A stretch of DNA of 64,000 bases from Obelidium mucronatum (taxonomy: Eukaryota; Chytridiomycota; Chytridiomycetes; Chytridiales; Chytriomycetaceae): contig JAIVFH010000086.1 of NCBI GenBank assembly GCA_025765595.1, positions 62,001 through 126,000 on the forward strand, read 5' to 3'. The notes beneath the pieces are model-generated. The model was not told where the DNA came from and did not search any database. It was given only the letters and a program-made list of their open reading frames with translations. This document shows, piece after piece, positions 12,401-24,376 of this stretch (position 1 is its first letter; each line of letters opens with the position of its first letter). The position numbers and the translations under genes were made by a program.

Positions 12401-12870
12401 GAGACTAGCAGGGGTAAGGCAAGGGGGTGGAGGGAGAAGGAAGCAAAGAAACAATATTTTCAGCGGAGATGGAAGAGCATCAAATCAACATCTCTCAGTA
12501 CTATACAGTGACTTTGAAGGTTATTACCCGTACGAAGATGATGCCCCTACATATGACGGATTTTACTCCAGCCGCGTCACACGGGCGTCTCAACAACCCC
12601 AGGATCCAACAAACCAGTCATCAATCAAAATTGAGCAACTCCCTGTATTTCATCAGTCCGTGCCAGTGTCTAGACTATCAAGTAATTCAGCCAACGTATA
12701 CCCACTATTATTACCCTCTACCACAACACTTTTACGCGCCCCCTGATGTTTGGATTCATGATATTCAAGATCGCAGGATTCATTTTCATTCGAACAATTC
12801 TCTACCCCCTTTTACAGACTTCATGGGTGAGCCCAGTCGGAATGGGTCATATTACAACGAAAATGAGTGA
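9453..12870 (+). CDS. WOPR-domain transcription regulator D, with probable long multi-exon N-terminal extension
   Basis: The WOPR part is clear: TFYGFIENEMDALLVVQGT and VKRWR (to 11722), the 53-nt exon 11775-11827 (DGLRWSPSRAYGPFILY), and an exon from 11884 with GLTKRTITIPGSDGQKHR and SYYSSADV. A 46-nt phase-0 intron (12645-12690) explains the frame change before the Y/P-rich tail (PTYTHYYYPLPQHFYAPP). Upstream, exons 9453-9642, 9730-9909, 10193-10330, 10408-10548 and 10605-10745 join in frame and every junction is phase 1; they encode polar, low-complexity sequence including a doubled DLLGDKQ. Another exon near 11150-11190 joins at 11313 to the exon containing ATG 11363. The link between 10746 and about 11150 is unresolved because stops intervene. 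If it fails, the gene starts at 11363 (MKSSPKLKRSKRK) and 9453-10745 is a separate unknown gene. Confidence 0.78.
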
Positions 12871-12952
12871 ATTAAGAATGAACAGGAACACGGTCATTGA
12901 GACAAAGAAATAAAGCCAAATTAACTATCTTTATTTATCTTGATTTAAAAAA

Positions 12953-14054
12953 ATGGATGCTTGTGCCACTCTCCCTAACGACAACCCGGCTCGAATTCTG
13001 ACCAGTAACGACATTATAAGCCGACAACAATCTGTGTCTGACGATTTAACATTGACGGACATTGAATCAAGCAATGCACCTTCAGAGATAGACTCAGTAT
13101 TGCACAATGCTGACTTCCATATGGATAGCAGCGGCCTTGCCAGCGAAGCTGAACTGGCGAGACAAAAGGACTTCCAAAAAGGTACTTCGTCATATCTCCA
13201 TGTTTATGAGGAATTATGTGGCCCTTAAGCTCTTTGTCAACAATTAGAACTGGATAACCTCGTTACATCCGAAGTCACTCGTCTTCAAACAAATACAAAA
13301 TCTTTGATAACCGCAGTCCATGTTTCCGAATGCTCTGCATTTGTTCTGAAGGCTGACGTCGCCATGCTTGAGTCTCAAAATGCCCGCCTCGAAAGACAGC
13401 TGGAAACTATTCCTATAATGAATAAGCGCATAACTGAATTGGATTCTGAAATTAGAGAGGCAAAGAGAGCAAGAAGCGTTGAGTTTCGGGTGGGAACTGG
13501 TGTTAGTGACCGTGATGTCCTTGTTTGGGATGACGAGTTGAGCGCTCTTGTCAAAGATTCAGTTTCGTATCAAGGATTAATGAAGGAGCTGAAAGAAATG
13601 GAAGGCGTTTGTGGTGTTGGTGGTGTTGGAGATGGAATGTCATCTTATGAGTGGGTTTTGGATAAATTGGAAGAATTCAAAAGAAGACGAGATGGCGGCC
13701 GCGATTATCGAGTTGGCGGCCGTTTTTTCAAACCTTCGATTGCATTTGATGGTCGCGACTTGGCTGTACCAAATCTACGGAGTGCTGCCGTGCTTGACAG
13801 TGGAGTTTCTAAAGTGAAGATCGGTAAAAGGCACCGATCATCTCCGCAAAGGAAAACTGCTGAAATTGATATGCGCGAAGCATGACTTTGTGATTTTACA
13901 GACACTTTGTGTACTTTCGACGGCTCGGGGGGCGGAGCTAAAGCTGGAATACGAAGTTCTTCAGAAACAACAGGCTCAGAAGGAAGAAAAGTACAAAAGG
14001 CTTTTAGAATTGAGTAGCAACGGTGTTACACGAAGATCTCGGCACTCTGTTTAA
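12953..14054 (+). CDS. hypothetical coiled-coil protein
   Basis: Not recognised as a known family. ATG 12953 (MDACATLPNDNP) opens an exon ending near 13180 at an AAAG|GTACTT donor; the next begins after a TTAG acceptor near 13245 (ELDNLVTSEVTRLQ). The centre is heptad-like (MLESQNARLERQLETIP, ITELDSEIREAKRAR), followed by a V/G-rich segment. A last exon after TTTACAG near 13900 ends in another short coil (ELKLEYEVLQKQQAQKEEKY) with the stop at 14052-14054. The region 13680-13860 is open in two frames, so the exon edge there is uncertain. It lies between the WOPR array and two zinc-finger genes on the same strand, but nothing shows a functional link. Confidence 0.55.
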
Positions 14055-14257
14055 GTCGTTGGTTGGAAAAAGGAGACCACAATAATGTAAATATAAATTT
14101 GAGAAAGCCAGATGATTAATATGGTGTTTAAAGAGGATTTATGAGAGTTCTTTGTTTGCGATTGGAGCGTGCAAATTTTTCTGTCGTTGGTGTTAAACTG
14201 TATTCTGACAATTTTCCCACTGAACGAAGAACTGCACGAGTTCGTGTTATACAAAGA

Positions 14258-15044
14258 ATGGATCTCAAATATCTCGTGGACGACTTCTGCTCTTCCCCCT
14301 TGATCAACCAGCCAGGACCTAGTATCGGGTCCCAGCTTCAAGTTGCCATGCCACAACAAACGGCCACTGCCGTCGAGCCCTTTTACCCCACTTCGTTTGC
14401 AAGAAATTTGAAATCTGCCCAGCTGGATCCAACCGCGCTTGGCTTACCTTTGAAAAGACGCGTCGATCAGCGTGAGCACCCGCCCTCGAAACCATTCAAG
14501 TGCAACGAGTGCTCTAAGAGCTTTGCGAAATCAAGGGTGAGAATCTTGTTTCGCGCCCACGAGGGATGGATTGTCAACTTTCTGCGTTAGACTCCTCTAT
14601 CTTTCATTTACCCGTATTATTCAGTACCTTCTTATTTCGCCAGATGTTGAATTAACTCTTAAAAACAAACAGTACCTCAGCCAGCATATGGTGGTTCATT
14701 CAAATATAAAGCCACATATATGCCCGATATGCTCCGCTTCATTCAAACGGCTTAATGAGCTGGATCTACATGGTGCAGTTCATAGTGAAGTGAAACCATT
14801 CAAATGCCAGCTCTGCCCAGCTGCGTTCAAGAGCATTCAGAATCTGAAACAACATGGTCAAACCCATTCCACTGAAAAACCTTATTCCTGCAGTTTTTGC
14901 GATTCTTGTTTCAAGAGAGCCCGAACGCTGAAATTACACGTTGTGAAGGAGCATTCCATGTCTCGAAGCAAAAACAAAAGCGAAATCATGTATAGCAGCA
15001 GCGAGGGAATTGAATGGGTCGGTAGTAATGTTCTATCGGAATGA
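14258..15044 (+). CDS. C2H2 zinc-finger protein with four fingers
   Basis: Probable DNA-binding regulator. I start at ATG 14258 (MDLKYLVDDFC); an earlier in-frame ATG at 14141 has no supporting features. About 80 residues of S/P/Q-rich sequence precede four consecutive C2H2 fingers. The first, CNECSKSFAKSR + YLSQHMVVH, is split by an intron from about 14536 to 14673 (GTGAGA...ACAG); the others begin CPICSASF, CQLCPAAF and CSFCDSCF. Linkers such as HSEVKPF and HSTEKPY match the classical TGEKP-type spacing. The stop follows a short S/K-rich tail. Target genes cannot be inferred. Confidence 0.85.
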
Positions 15045-15578
15045 AACGGAAGAGACTTTGCAACAGCGGTCACATGACAGTGTCTCAATTAACGGACAAC
15101 AGTGAGAGAAAGTCGGTACTCTTTAATTAAATAAATGTGGTGAATCAAATGTGAAACAGGTGGAATCAGGTCAGCCAAGACGTTTCAGACCAGCTGGTCA
15201 GGTCAAGAGACGCTCAACACGTAAATAACGACAGCGTTTAGACGTATTCAGGATCGTTCCCTCAGAAAAATCTATATGTTTGCAATGGTCTGGTGTCAGT
15301 GAGGAGATCGAAGGGATCTGAAAATAACAGATTTTTCTCTCTGTGAATCCACCCTCTTCCAACTGTTGTTGCAATCCCCCAACAACACGGCTTCCCCTTC
15401 AGACCACAGGCATCTCTCCTGCTGCTGTCTATCCCTCATCAAGCGATCTGCCACAGCTGCAGCAGCTCATACACTCCTCAGCTAGCGTCCAGTCTTTAGT
15501 TGCTTTCAAAATTGGAGCAAATTAGTCCATCGTTCGCCAATCCTTTGTCGAAGCCATCTCTTCTAGTGCCGTTATTGT
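15045..15578. other. intergenic region between two zinc-finger genes
   Basis: About 530 bp. The last 200 bp (ladders of CTCTTCC, CAGCTGCAGCAGCTC) look like a 5' leader for the next gene. No RNA gene or repeat is visible. Confidence 0.4.
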
Positions 15579-17064
15579 ATGCAATTGAAGAACCACGTCT
15601 CAAATACCGAATCTGAACCTCTCTACTTTGACTCTGTGCTCTACGACGACTCTTACGCTTTATTTGATAACCAAGAAGCCCTCACTGAAGAAAACACACC
15701 GGAACTCGTTTTTGACCACTCTGATTTGTTTGACTTTGTCTCTGACTCTGCCTCAAACCGCATTCGCAATATGACTACCGAACGCACTGCAAACGCCACC
15801 GCTGCCAGCTTTGATAACTCGCCAGCTGTCAGGTCTGCTCCATCTGTCTCCTTTGATTTTTCTGAGTTCAAGATGCCTGCTGCCAACCAAAGGTATTTAA
15901 ATTTGTCAAAACCCTCATTTCTTTGTTTTTCAAATTTTTGTGGTCAAGTCGCAATGTGGTCAAGTCCAATCGGACTGCTTCCCCATAAATTCGAATGATT
16001 CACCCTCCCCGTTTTTGCTATTCTTCAGCTGACGGTTTATATACCCCCACACAATGCCCGCACGAAATAGATCTTCTTCGGCCAGTGGCACCCCAGGCGA
16101 CTTCACGCCAGGAGACTTCAACAGTCTGCTGTACCCTTCGCCATCTCCGTTTGACGCGCCTCTGGACTGCTTCAATTTGGACCCAAACACTTTTGCTGCG
16201 GACCTGGCATTTGCTGCCGCCATGACTCCTCACATCCAGAGTCTCTTGGCTCCTTCGCCAATGAATGCCGCCATCCACTCTCCGTTCATGGGCTCTGTGG
16301 ACCCAAGCTACACTGGTAGTAGCTCGTCTTTGTTTGACGACTTTTCCATGGATGTTGGAACCGATGGTGGCCTTGGCGGGGACTTCAACTTATTTGACGA
16401 CGCACCTGCGGCGTCTTTCAACACCAGCGCTTCTGCTCCAGCGGCTCAGCAAGGCAACACGCCTCTGATTCCAGTCAATGGTACCCCATTGATTCCTCTT
16501 CAAAATACTCCTTTCTTGCCCGTGGTTCCCATGTTCCCAGAACAGGCCAAAGTCTCCATCTCCATGGAGGATCTTACCCAGCTGCTGGCCATCGCAAATG
16601 GGAATAATGCAAACCTTGGGGCTCAGAATTTGGCTCTTCTCCAGAAGCAACTTGCTGCCGTTGCTGGAGCTGGGGCTGGACCAGGCAATGCCGCTTCTGC
16701 TGCTGGTCCATCAAGAGCTCAAATCGACGCTCACCGGGATAGAGTTCGCCGTCGCGCTTCCAAGTTGTACACCTGTACTTTTGAAGGGTGTGGAAAGCAG
16801 TTCACTCGAGCCTTCAACCTCAAGACTCATGAAGGAACGCACGATTCCGACCGTCCCCGTGACTTTATCTGTGAAGAGCCAGGATGTGGGAAGACTTTTG
16901 TTCGTATTCATGACTTGGCTCGTCATGCTGTTGCCCACGACCAAAGCAAGTGGCATTTTTGTGGGGGTTGCAACCGTGGGTTCGCTCGAATTGATGCTCT
17001 TCGGCGACATGAACGAAGTTCCACTGGTACTTGTCGTGGTTCTGCTGTTGAAGTTGAGGCGTGA
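15579..17064 (+). CDS. C2H2 zinc-finger transcription factor with long acidic/aromatic N-terminal region
   Basis: Exon 1 (15579-15892) starts MQLKNHVSNTESEP and is rich in D, F and S (LFDFVSDSASN). An AG|GTATTT donor at 15892 joins in frame to an acceptor ending at 16070, giving ...NQ|RSSSASGTPGDFTP. The long middle region is low-complexity with D/F clusters typical of activation domains (SSLFDDFSMDVG, DFNLFDDAPA). Three fingers lie near the C-terminus: CTFEGCGKQFTRAFNLKTHEGTH, CEEPGCGKTFVRIHDLARH and CGGCNRGFARIDALRRH with a C rather than H as last ligand. A second possible start is ATG 16054, inside the intron and after TTTATATA, which would give a shorter isoform. The arrangement is typical of zinc-finger regulators in early-diverging fungi. 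Confidence 0.85.
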
Positions 17065-17706
17065 GTTTTGCGCACCTTCGCATCTTCCATCCATAATATG
17101 AGTTCTCAACTATTCCCACCCAAGTCTGGAACATAGTTTTGTCTGAATGCCGCGTCTTCTTGCTCCCTGTCTCTCCTGCCGTTTCAAATTTAATCTGTCC
17201 CACCATGTCCTGGATCCAAAATCCTGTTTCTACTTTGTTCTTCTCGTGTCTCCTTGCGTTTCCTACGAAACAGCTTCTCTCCATTATTTTGGATCTTTTG
17301 TTACTTCTACGTTATCTTGCGCTGGTATATAGCTGCAGATTATTACTCTCAAATACGTCAAATCCTCGGCTTTTTCAACTCTGAAAATCGACATTTTGGG
17401 TTTCTTGGTGATCTCCTACTCCCCCTTCAAAACCAAGGCAGTTATTTATTGTAGATTCATGAAATTCCTGTGCATGCAATCGACTTTTTTTGTACGCACA
17501 AAAGACTTGAAAATAGTTTTTTTAGTGCGTTTTTAGATTTTGGGCTTTCCATTTACCCACTTTTTTTTCAGTTTAAGTTATTGTTGATTTCTATTATTTG
17601 CTTTGAAATCAACTTTGAATTGTTACATAATAAACCAGTTTGTAACGTGTTAAACTTGAATACTGGATTTAGTTTTAAAAAAAAAGTCTAAAAAACGAAT
17701 ACACAA
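17065..17706. other. intergenic, T-rich
   Basis: About 640 bp, strongly pyrimidine-rich on the + strand, with short chance open frames of hydrophobic composition. No gene, RNA or repeat is supported. It holds the 3' end of the zinc-finger gene and the promoter of the CTD-like gene. Confidence 0.4.
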
Positions 17707-19880
17707 ATGGAATTACTCGAAAATGCAACAGCATCCAGCAATCAGTGCCGACAGTCCTTTGATGGTCTACATGCTGATTCAGTGATGGGAAACGCGTCCA
17801 GCACTGTTTTTGAAGATGTCGCCCATGCTAGTAGTTGGACCCTCGATACAAAACTGATTCCAGCAGTTATAATTGACGGCAGTATCAAACGGGCTAAATG
17901 CTCTAATTCATTCGAGAGTTGCTCCATCGCGTCGGACAAGTTGGAGCAACCTTGCTCTGAAACCACAGTTTCCCGCCCTGAGCCCGCCACAAATTTTGAT
18001 GCTAGGGTACAAACACCTTCAGAGAATTTCAACAATGTATCTTCTTGTGAAATGAAGGCTTCTCCAACTTCTGTCAGTGGCAGTGATCCTGAATACTACG
18101 CAACACCAGACTCGCCAGCATATTGTCCAAAGTCTCCGAGCTATTCACCCAAATCACTGTACTCACCTAAATTAAGCTGCGCTCAAATATCTCCAATTTA
18201 TTCACCTGCTCCCCAGACTATTTTAATTCCTGCGCTTTCGGACTATTCTCCATGCTATCCTACTTCGCGTATGGTAGCTTCCTTGCCATCGAGTTCAGAG
18301 GCTTGCTGTCAACCGTTTCGTGATAAGCTTGGTAATTCTCGTGTAACATGCGACTCGGAGAAATCACAACTTGATCGCAGTCAGTCTTGTGATAGCTCTA
18401 AATCCACTCTGAAATCCCCTTCAAATTCTTTTTGTAATGAATCACCGACACGTGACTTTCCACAGAGTTACCCAGGGGACTCTCAAGCGGCGACGAGTTC
18501 TTCTACGAAATTCTTCGACTCTCCAAGTCCAAAATCTCCAAGCTATTTTCCAACTTCCTCCCCAGTTTACTCTTCGGCAAAGCCTGATTGTACGTCGAAT
18601 TCGCCACACTACTCTCCAACGTCTCCAGGTGATTGGCCAACCTCCGAGTCCCCAATGGACATCCCACAGTCTCCAAGATATTCGCCGACATCTCCAAACA
18701 GACCTCCAGGAGATTCACCTGATGCACTCGATTCACCCACCTGGTCTCCAACGGCTCCGAGCTATGGGCCAACCTCGCCAAGGTACTCTCCAACAAATTC
18801 TCCAGAAAAAGATTGTACGTCGAATTCGCAACACTACTCTCCAGCGTCTCCAGGTTATTGGCCAACCTCCCCACTGTACATCCCACAGTCTCCAAGCTAT
18901 TCGCCGACTTCTCCAACCGATCCTCCAGGAGATTCACCCACCAGGTCTCCAATGGCTCCAAGCTATGGGCCAACTTCGCCAAGGTACTCTCCAACAAATT
19001 CTCCAGAGAAGACAAGGTATTCGCCGATCTCTCCAGACCCTCCTCCAGGGGCTTCCCGTTTCATATGGTCTTCGGCGTCTCCCAGCTACGGGCCAACCTC
19101 GCCAATGTACTTGCCAATGGCTTCAAGGGATTTTTCAGAGTCTCGAAATTCTTCGCAAGCCCCTCCATTCTACTACACTCCAACGAATACACCGTATGTG
19201 CCAGTTGCGCCAACTTGGTCGGGGTTGCATCCTCAACGAGGCTACTCTCCAGCGGAGCCAATTTTGTTGCCAACTGATCCAATCTACATTCAATTTCCTA
19301 TTCCAGTTTTGTCTCATCATTGGGAGGCGTGTTATGTTCCAGGAGTCAAGTTTACACCTACAGGTCGACCTTGCGATGGAAAACATTCTGTTGCTGCTGC
19401 TTCTTGTTGTGCTGATGATGACTTGGCGAATGGCGAAACAGCGGAATTTGATTCGAAAGTTGTTGATGAGATTGTGTTGGATGGGAACTCAGCTGAGGTT
19501 GGTTAATTAATTGGATAGAATACATACTGAGTCGGTTGGTTTTCGTACAGGCAGCCGCAAATTCCACTGCGAATAAGGAAAAAGAGGGAAAGAGCAAGAA
19601 GAGACAATTTCAAAGATTCCACCAAATGTCGGGAAAGAATGCAAAGTTTGAGGGGCCAAAGTTTGGAGTTGCACAGTTACAGGTTGATGATTTGGAAGTT
19701 GATGATGACGAGGAAACGGATGAGGAATGCAATGTCTTTACGAAGCCACTCAGAAAGAAGCAGAAAGTAGATGTAGTAGTAATTGAAGAATGCGGAATTG
19801 AGAGCGTTGAAGGTGAGAACTTATTTAAGAGTGAATACGATGAGAGTAAAGGCAAAGCTGGTGAAGAGCAGAAGAGTTAA
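17707..19880 (+). CDS. protein with RNA polymerase II CTD-like heptad repeats, no polymerase domain
   Basis: Two exons (17707-19497, 19551-19880; phase 0) encode 706 residues. Residues 1-130 are serine-rich without a known domain. Residues about 135-480 are built from degenerate copies of the Pol II CTD heptad: YSPTSP occurs exactly three times, with many near variants (YGPTSP, YWPTSP, YSPASP, YSPISP, YIPQSP, YSPTNSP). Two longer blocks starting at DCTSNS are tandem duplicates. A P/Y/W region follows. The final 110 residues are charged, with an acidic patch (VDDDEETDEE) and a possible nuclear signal (PLRKKQK). It has none of the conserved Rpb1 polymerase regions and Rpb1 itself is far larger. 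By inference it could compete with, scaffold or recruit CTD kinases, phosphatases or processing factors. No named orthologue comes to mind. Confidence 0.85.
18596..19015 (+). repeat. tandem internal duplication of a CTD-like block
   Basis: Two consecutive blocks of roughly 215 bp each encode DCTSNS-x-HYSP...PTNSPEK with the same order of heptad variants and differ by several substitutions and a short indel. They show that the CTD-like region grew by segmental duplication. Confidence 0.8.
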
Positions 19881-20029
19881 AAAGGACATGAAGAGGAATA
19901 ACTAGTGTTAAATAAAAAATATTGTTAGAAAGACGTGATATAATGGCATTGAGAGGATGCTAGAAGAGACATGGGCTGTGAAATGTTGCCGGTGGTGTTT
20001 ATTTGAGGGATTCGAGTGCCGAAAAATAA

Positions 20030-21543
<1,514 letters not shown>

Positions 21544-21685
21544 TATTGACTACAGATTTCCTTGCAGAAGTAGATTTCCCTTTCAAAAAAGAAAACAAAG
21601 AATCCAAAAAAAAAAAAAAAACGCCATGTATATATGCAAGACTCTTTAAATAAATATTTACAATAAAAACAGCCAGAAAAGCAAC

Positions 21686-24329
21686 TCATGATAGCGAATC
21701 AATGTCTATCGGAACAGCACCACCAACAGCCCCCGTAATCCGTTTATGCGAAAACCCAAACCTCTCCGCATGAAAATCCAAATGCTTCTTTTTCATAAAC
21801 CAATGTGCCAACTCCTTCTCCACAGAACCTGTATTCACGCCCTCGACATTTGATTTCACAAGACTTCTTGATTTCGCCATCTGCTTGTGTTTCACTTTCA
21901 AACTCTCTAGCATTTCAAATTCGCTTTTGGCTGTCGCCAGAATCAATATTCCTGTCCGGTGTTTACAGTCGTTGCTGAAAACGAGTTGTTGGGCGTTTTG
22001 GGCTTTGGTTTCCTTGTCGATGGAGACTTGGATGATGCGGTTGGTTAGTTTGGGGTGCAGCGCGATGGGGATGGGGTGTTGTTGCTGTTGGGTTGTGTTG
22101 TTTCGTTGCGCGATGATGGGGCCTAGGAGGCGGTTGCGAGTTACATCTTGTGTCATATCTTGGCGTTGTTTTGCGAGGCCGATAGCGCTGATTTTCGGGG
22201 GTGGGAAGGTTGTTTCGTTGGTGTTATCGTCCATGGAGATGGGGATCCATGTTGTTTCGTCTTTTCGTTTCGTTTCGGCAATATTGCTTTTGAAAATCGA
22301 GTATTTGAGGGGCGCCCATTGAAGTACTTTGCGGAGGTCCTTGTATTTCGCGACGGAGGTTGGGTGGAGTTTGTGGACGGTTTCGAGGAGCTTTTTGTCT
22401 TGTTCGGTGGGGAACCGGAATTTCTGGAGGACTCCCCATAAGGAGGGGAGGTTTTGGCTTGATAGATCGGGGTCGCTGATGAATGGGCATTTTCCTAACC
22501 GTTTTTGGCCCTTGAAAAATAAAAATGGATGAGAAAAGAATTTTGTAAGGGGGGAGTGTGAAGGATCAGAATTTTTACCATTCCAATAAGATCTCGTTCA
22601 ATTCTTCGATTTGTATCTTCAGTCAGGATGTTACTCATGAGATTTATGTTTGCTGGAACAGTGCTGCTTCTCTTCCGCAGAGTTGTATCCCAATAACTCA
22701 AGACGGCTTCTTCCGCTGGATCAGATCCTACGCCGCCAGCTGTTGGTGGACGTCCACTGATTAATCGAGTCGTCATAGTCGGTCTACTTTCTCTTCGAGT
22801 TGTGCTTGCCCTCACTATAGATTCTTGAATCAGTTCACCATTGTACCGCCATGACTTGACTTCTGTTTCTCCTTCATTAAACACTTTGTTTGGGTCAACT
22901 ACGTTATGCCGATATCCGTATGCGCTTTTGGAGTCATCCATATCATAGTTGATTTGTTTCTTTTTCGCAATAAATCGCATCGCAGCCTCGTTCACCAAGA
23001 GAGCATTTTCCCATTTAGACTTCCATGCTGGGATTGTGCGTTTCCCATTCTCTTCGTCTTGTGTCATGTTGACGAGTTGCAACTGTTCAACGTTTGAGAA
23101 ATCCATAAAGGCTTGAGAGGTTTCTGAGAACCCGTTTTTTGCGTGCCGGTTTGTTTTTTTGTTATTGTTGTTTGATTTTTTGGTTGTTGTGTTGGTGGTG
23201 TGAGTTTCATCGTTTCTAGGTGTTGTTCCTGATTCCTTGATGTTGTTTAGTTTTTTGGCGCGCCATTGCTTTGCTTCTTCTTCTCGCCTCCGTTCCATTT
23301 CTTCAATCTCCTCAAAGTCTGTCAGATTTGAATGCCGCGAGATGGGTCTTGTGTAGCGAACACCAGATGTAGCTGTTGGCGGCTTGGTCATTCCGGATTC
23401 TGTAGGCGGATGATGCGCTTCCTCAATTTGATTAGGTGGATTTTCAGATGACCTCGTTGTATGCATCGACAGCGAAACTCGACGGCTGGCTGTTATAGTT
23501 CCGTGTTGAGTCACGGACGCTCTTCTTGGTCCGTGATGTACAATATTTTCACATTCCGTCATGTATATAGATCCTCTTTTTGGAACGTAATCTTGTTCTT
23601 CGTCAGAGATTGCTACTTTGGTGTTGCTTTGTGGAACAGAATCCGCTGCCGTATTATTAAACGACGAAGATGAGCCAAGAACTGATATTCTTTTTGAACG
23701 AGATCCATTCATTGTACGATGATGATTGGCAGGCTTCACTGTGCCAGTCTTGGTTGCACTCAAAATAAAGTCCAAACTGTTTTGCGAGCCCGCACCACCT
23801 TCGTCAGTTTCAGCTAAGTTTGGGATTTTGCGGGAAACTCTTCGAGCTATGCTTGGACGATGTGTTGTTGACCGCCGAGTTGACGTTTTTCCTGACACGA
23901 TGGAAGTTCTACTGCTTGGACCCAGTTTTTCCGACGATGGATATTCATTTTCAACTTTTAAACAAGCGTTAAAAGGTGAAATATGAGGGCAGCAACTTTT
24001 TGTTTTTCAATACCTGAATGTATGGCACTGATTGATCCGGCATTGAATCCAAGCACTGGCAGGTGACTGTTGCTTGACAATGACGCGTCTGTGTGAGACA
24101 AGAAACCTTTACTCGTTCTTCTTGTAGCTGACTGACGCGTGCTTGTTGTCCCGCTCTTTTCTTCACCATCAGCTTGAACGCGTTCGACATCATCTTCTCC
24201 AAAGTCAGCAGTGCTTTGTCTGAGACTTGCCGTTGCCTGTGCAAACTCGAGCGGGTTCAGCGACGGTCTTCTCACGAGATTGTCGAGAACATTGGACGAT
24301 CGACGGCTCCGCTGCTTGTTGGCAGCCAT
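21686..24329 (-). CDS. hypothetical protein with about ten R-R-x-S-type sites
   Basis: Three exons read 24329-24014, 23959-about 22575 and about 22510-21686, giving about 840 residues; the first junction (phase 1) joins in frame. No domain is recognised. The N-terminal half is strikingly rich in basic-directed phosphosites: RRSSN, RRPSL, RRTSK, RRVSR, KRISV, KRGSI, RRASV, RRVSL, RRESR and RKRSS. A short E/R-rich coil (EEIEEMERRREEEAKQ) and N/K/T low-complexity follow. The C-terminal 270 residues are more ordered (SLWGVLQKFRFPTEQDKKLLETVHKLH; HWFMKKKHLDFHAERFGFS). R-R-x-S is the consensus for protein kinase A and related AGC kinases, so a kinase substrate or scaffold is inferred. It starts 47 bp from, and diverges from, the RasGEF gene. 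Confidence 0.7.
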
Positions 24330-24376
24330 TGTTCCTTTTGTTCTTTCTTTGTTTTTTCTTTGTCAGAATTGATTGA

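Noticed and set aside
12600..12746. Early stop / frameshift at the end of WOPR gene D
   Set aside because: A 46-nt phase-0 intron (12645-12690) joins to the Y/P-rich tail seen in the paralogues.
18437..19510. Second long + strand frame and minus-strand frames across the CTD-like region
   Set aside because: Heptad-coding DNA with strong codon bias keeps other frames open. The frame at 17707 explains the composition and splices in frame to the last exon.
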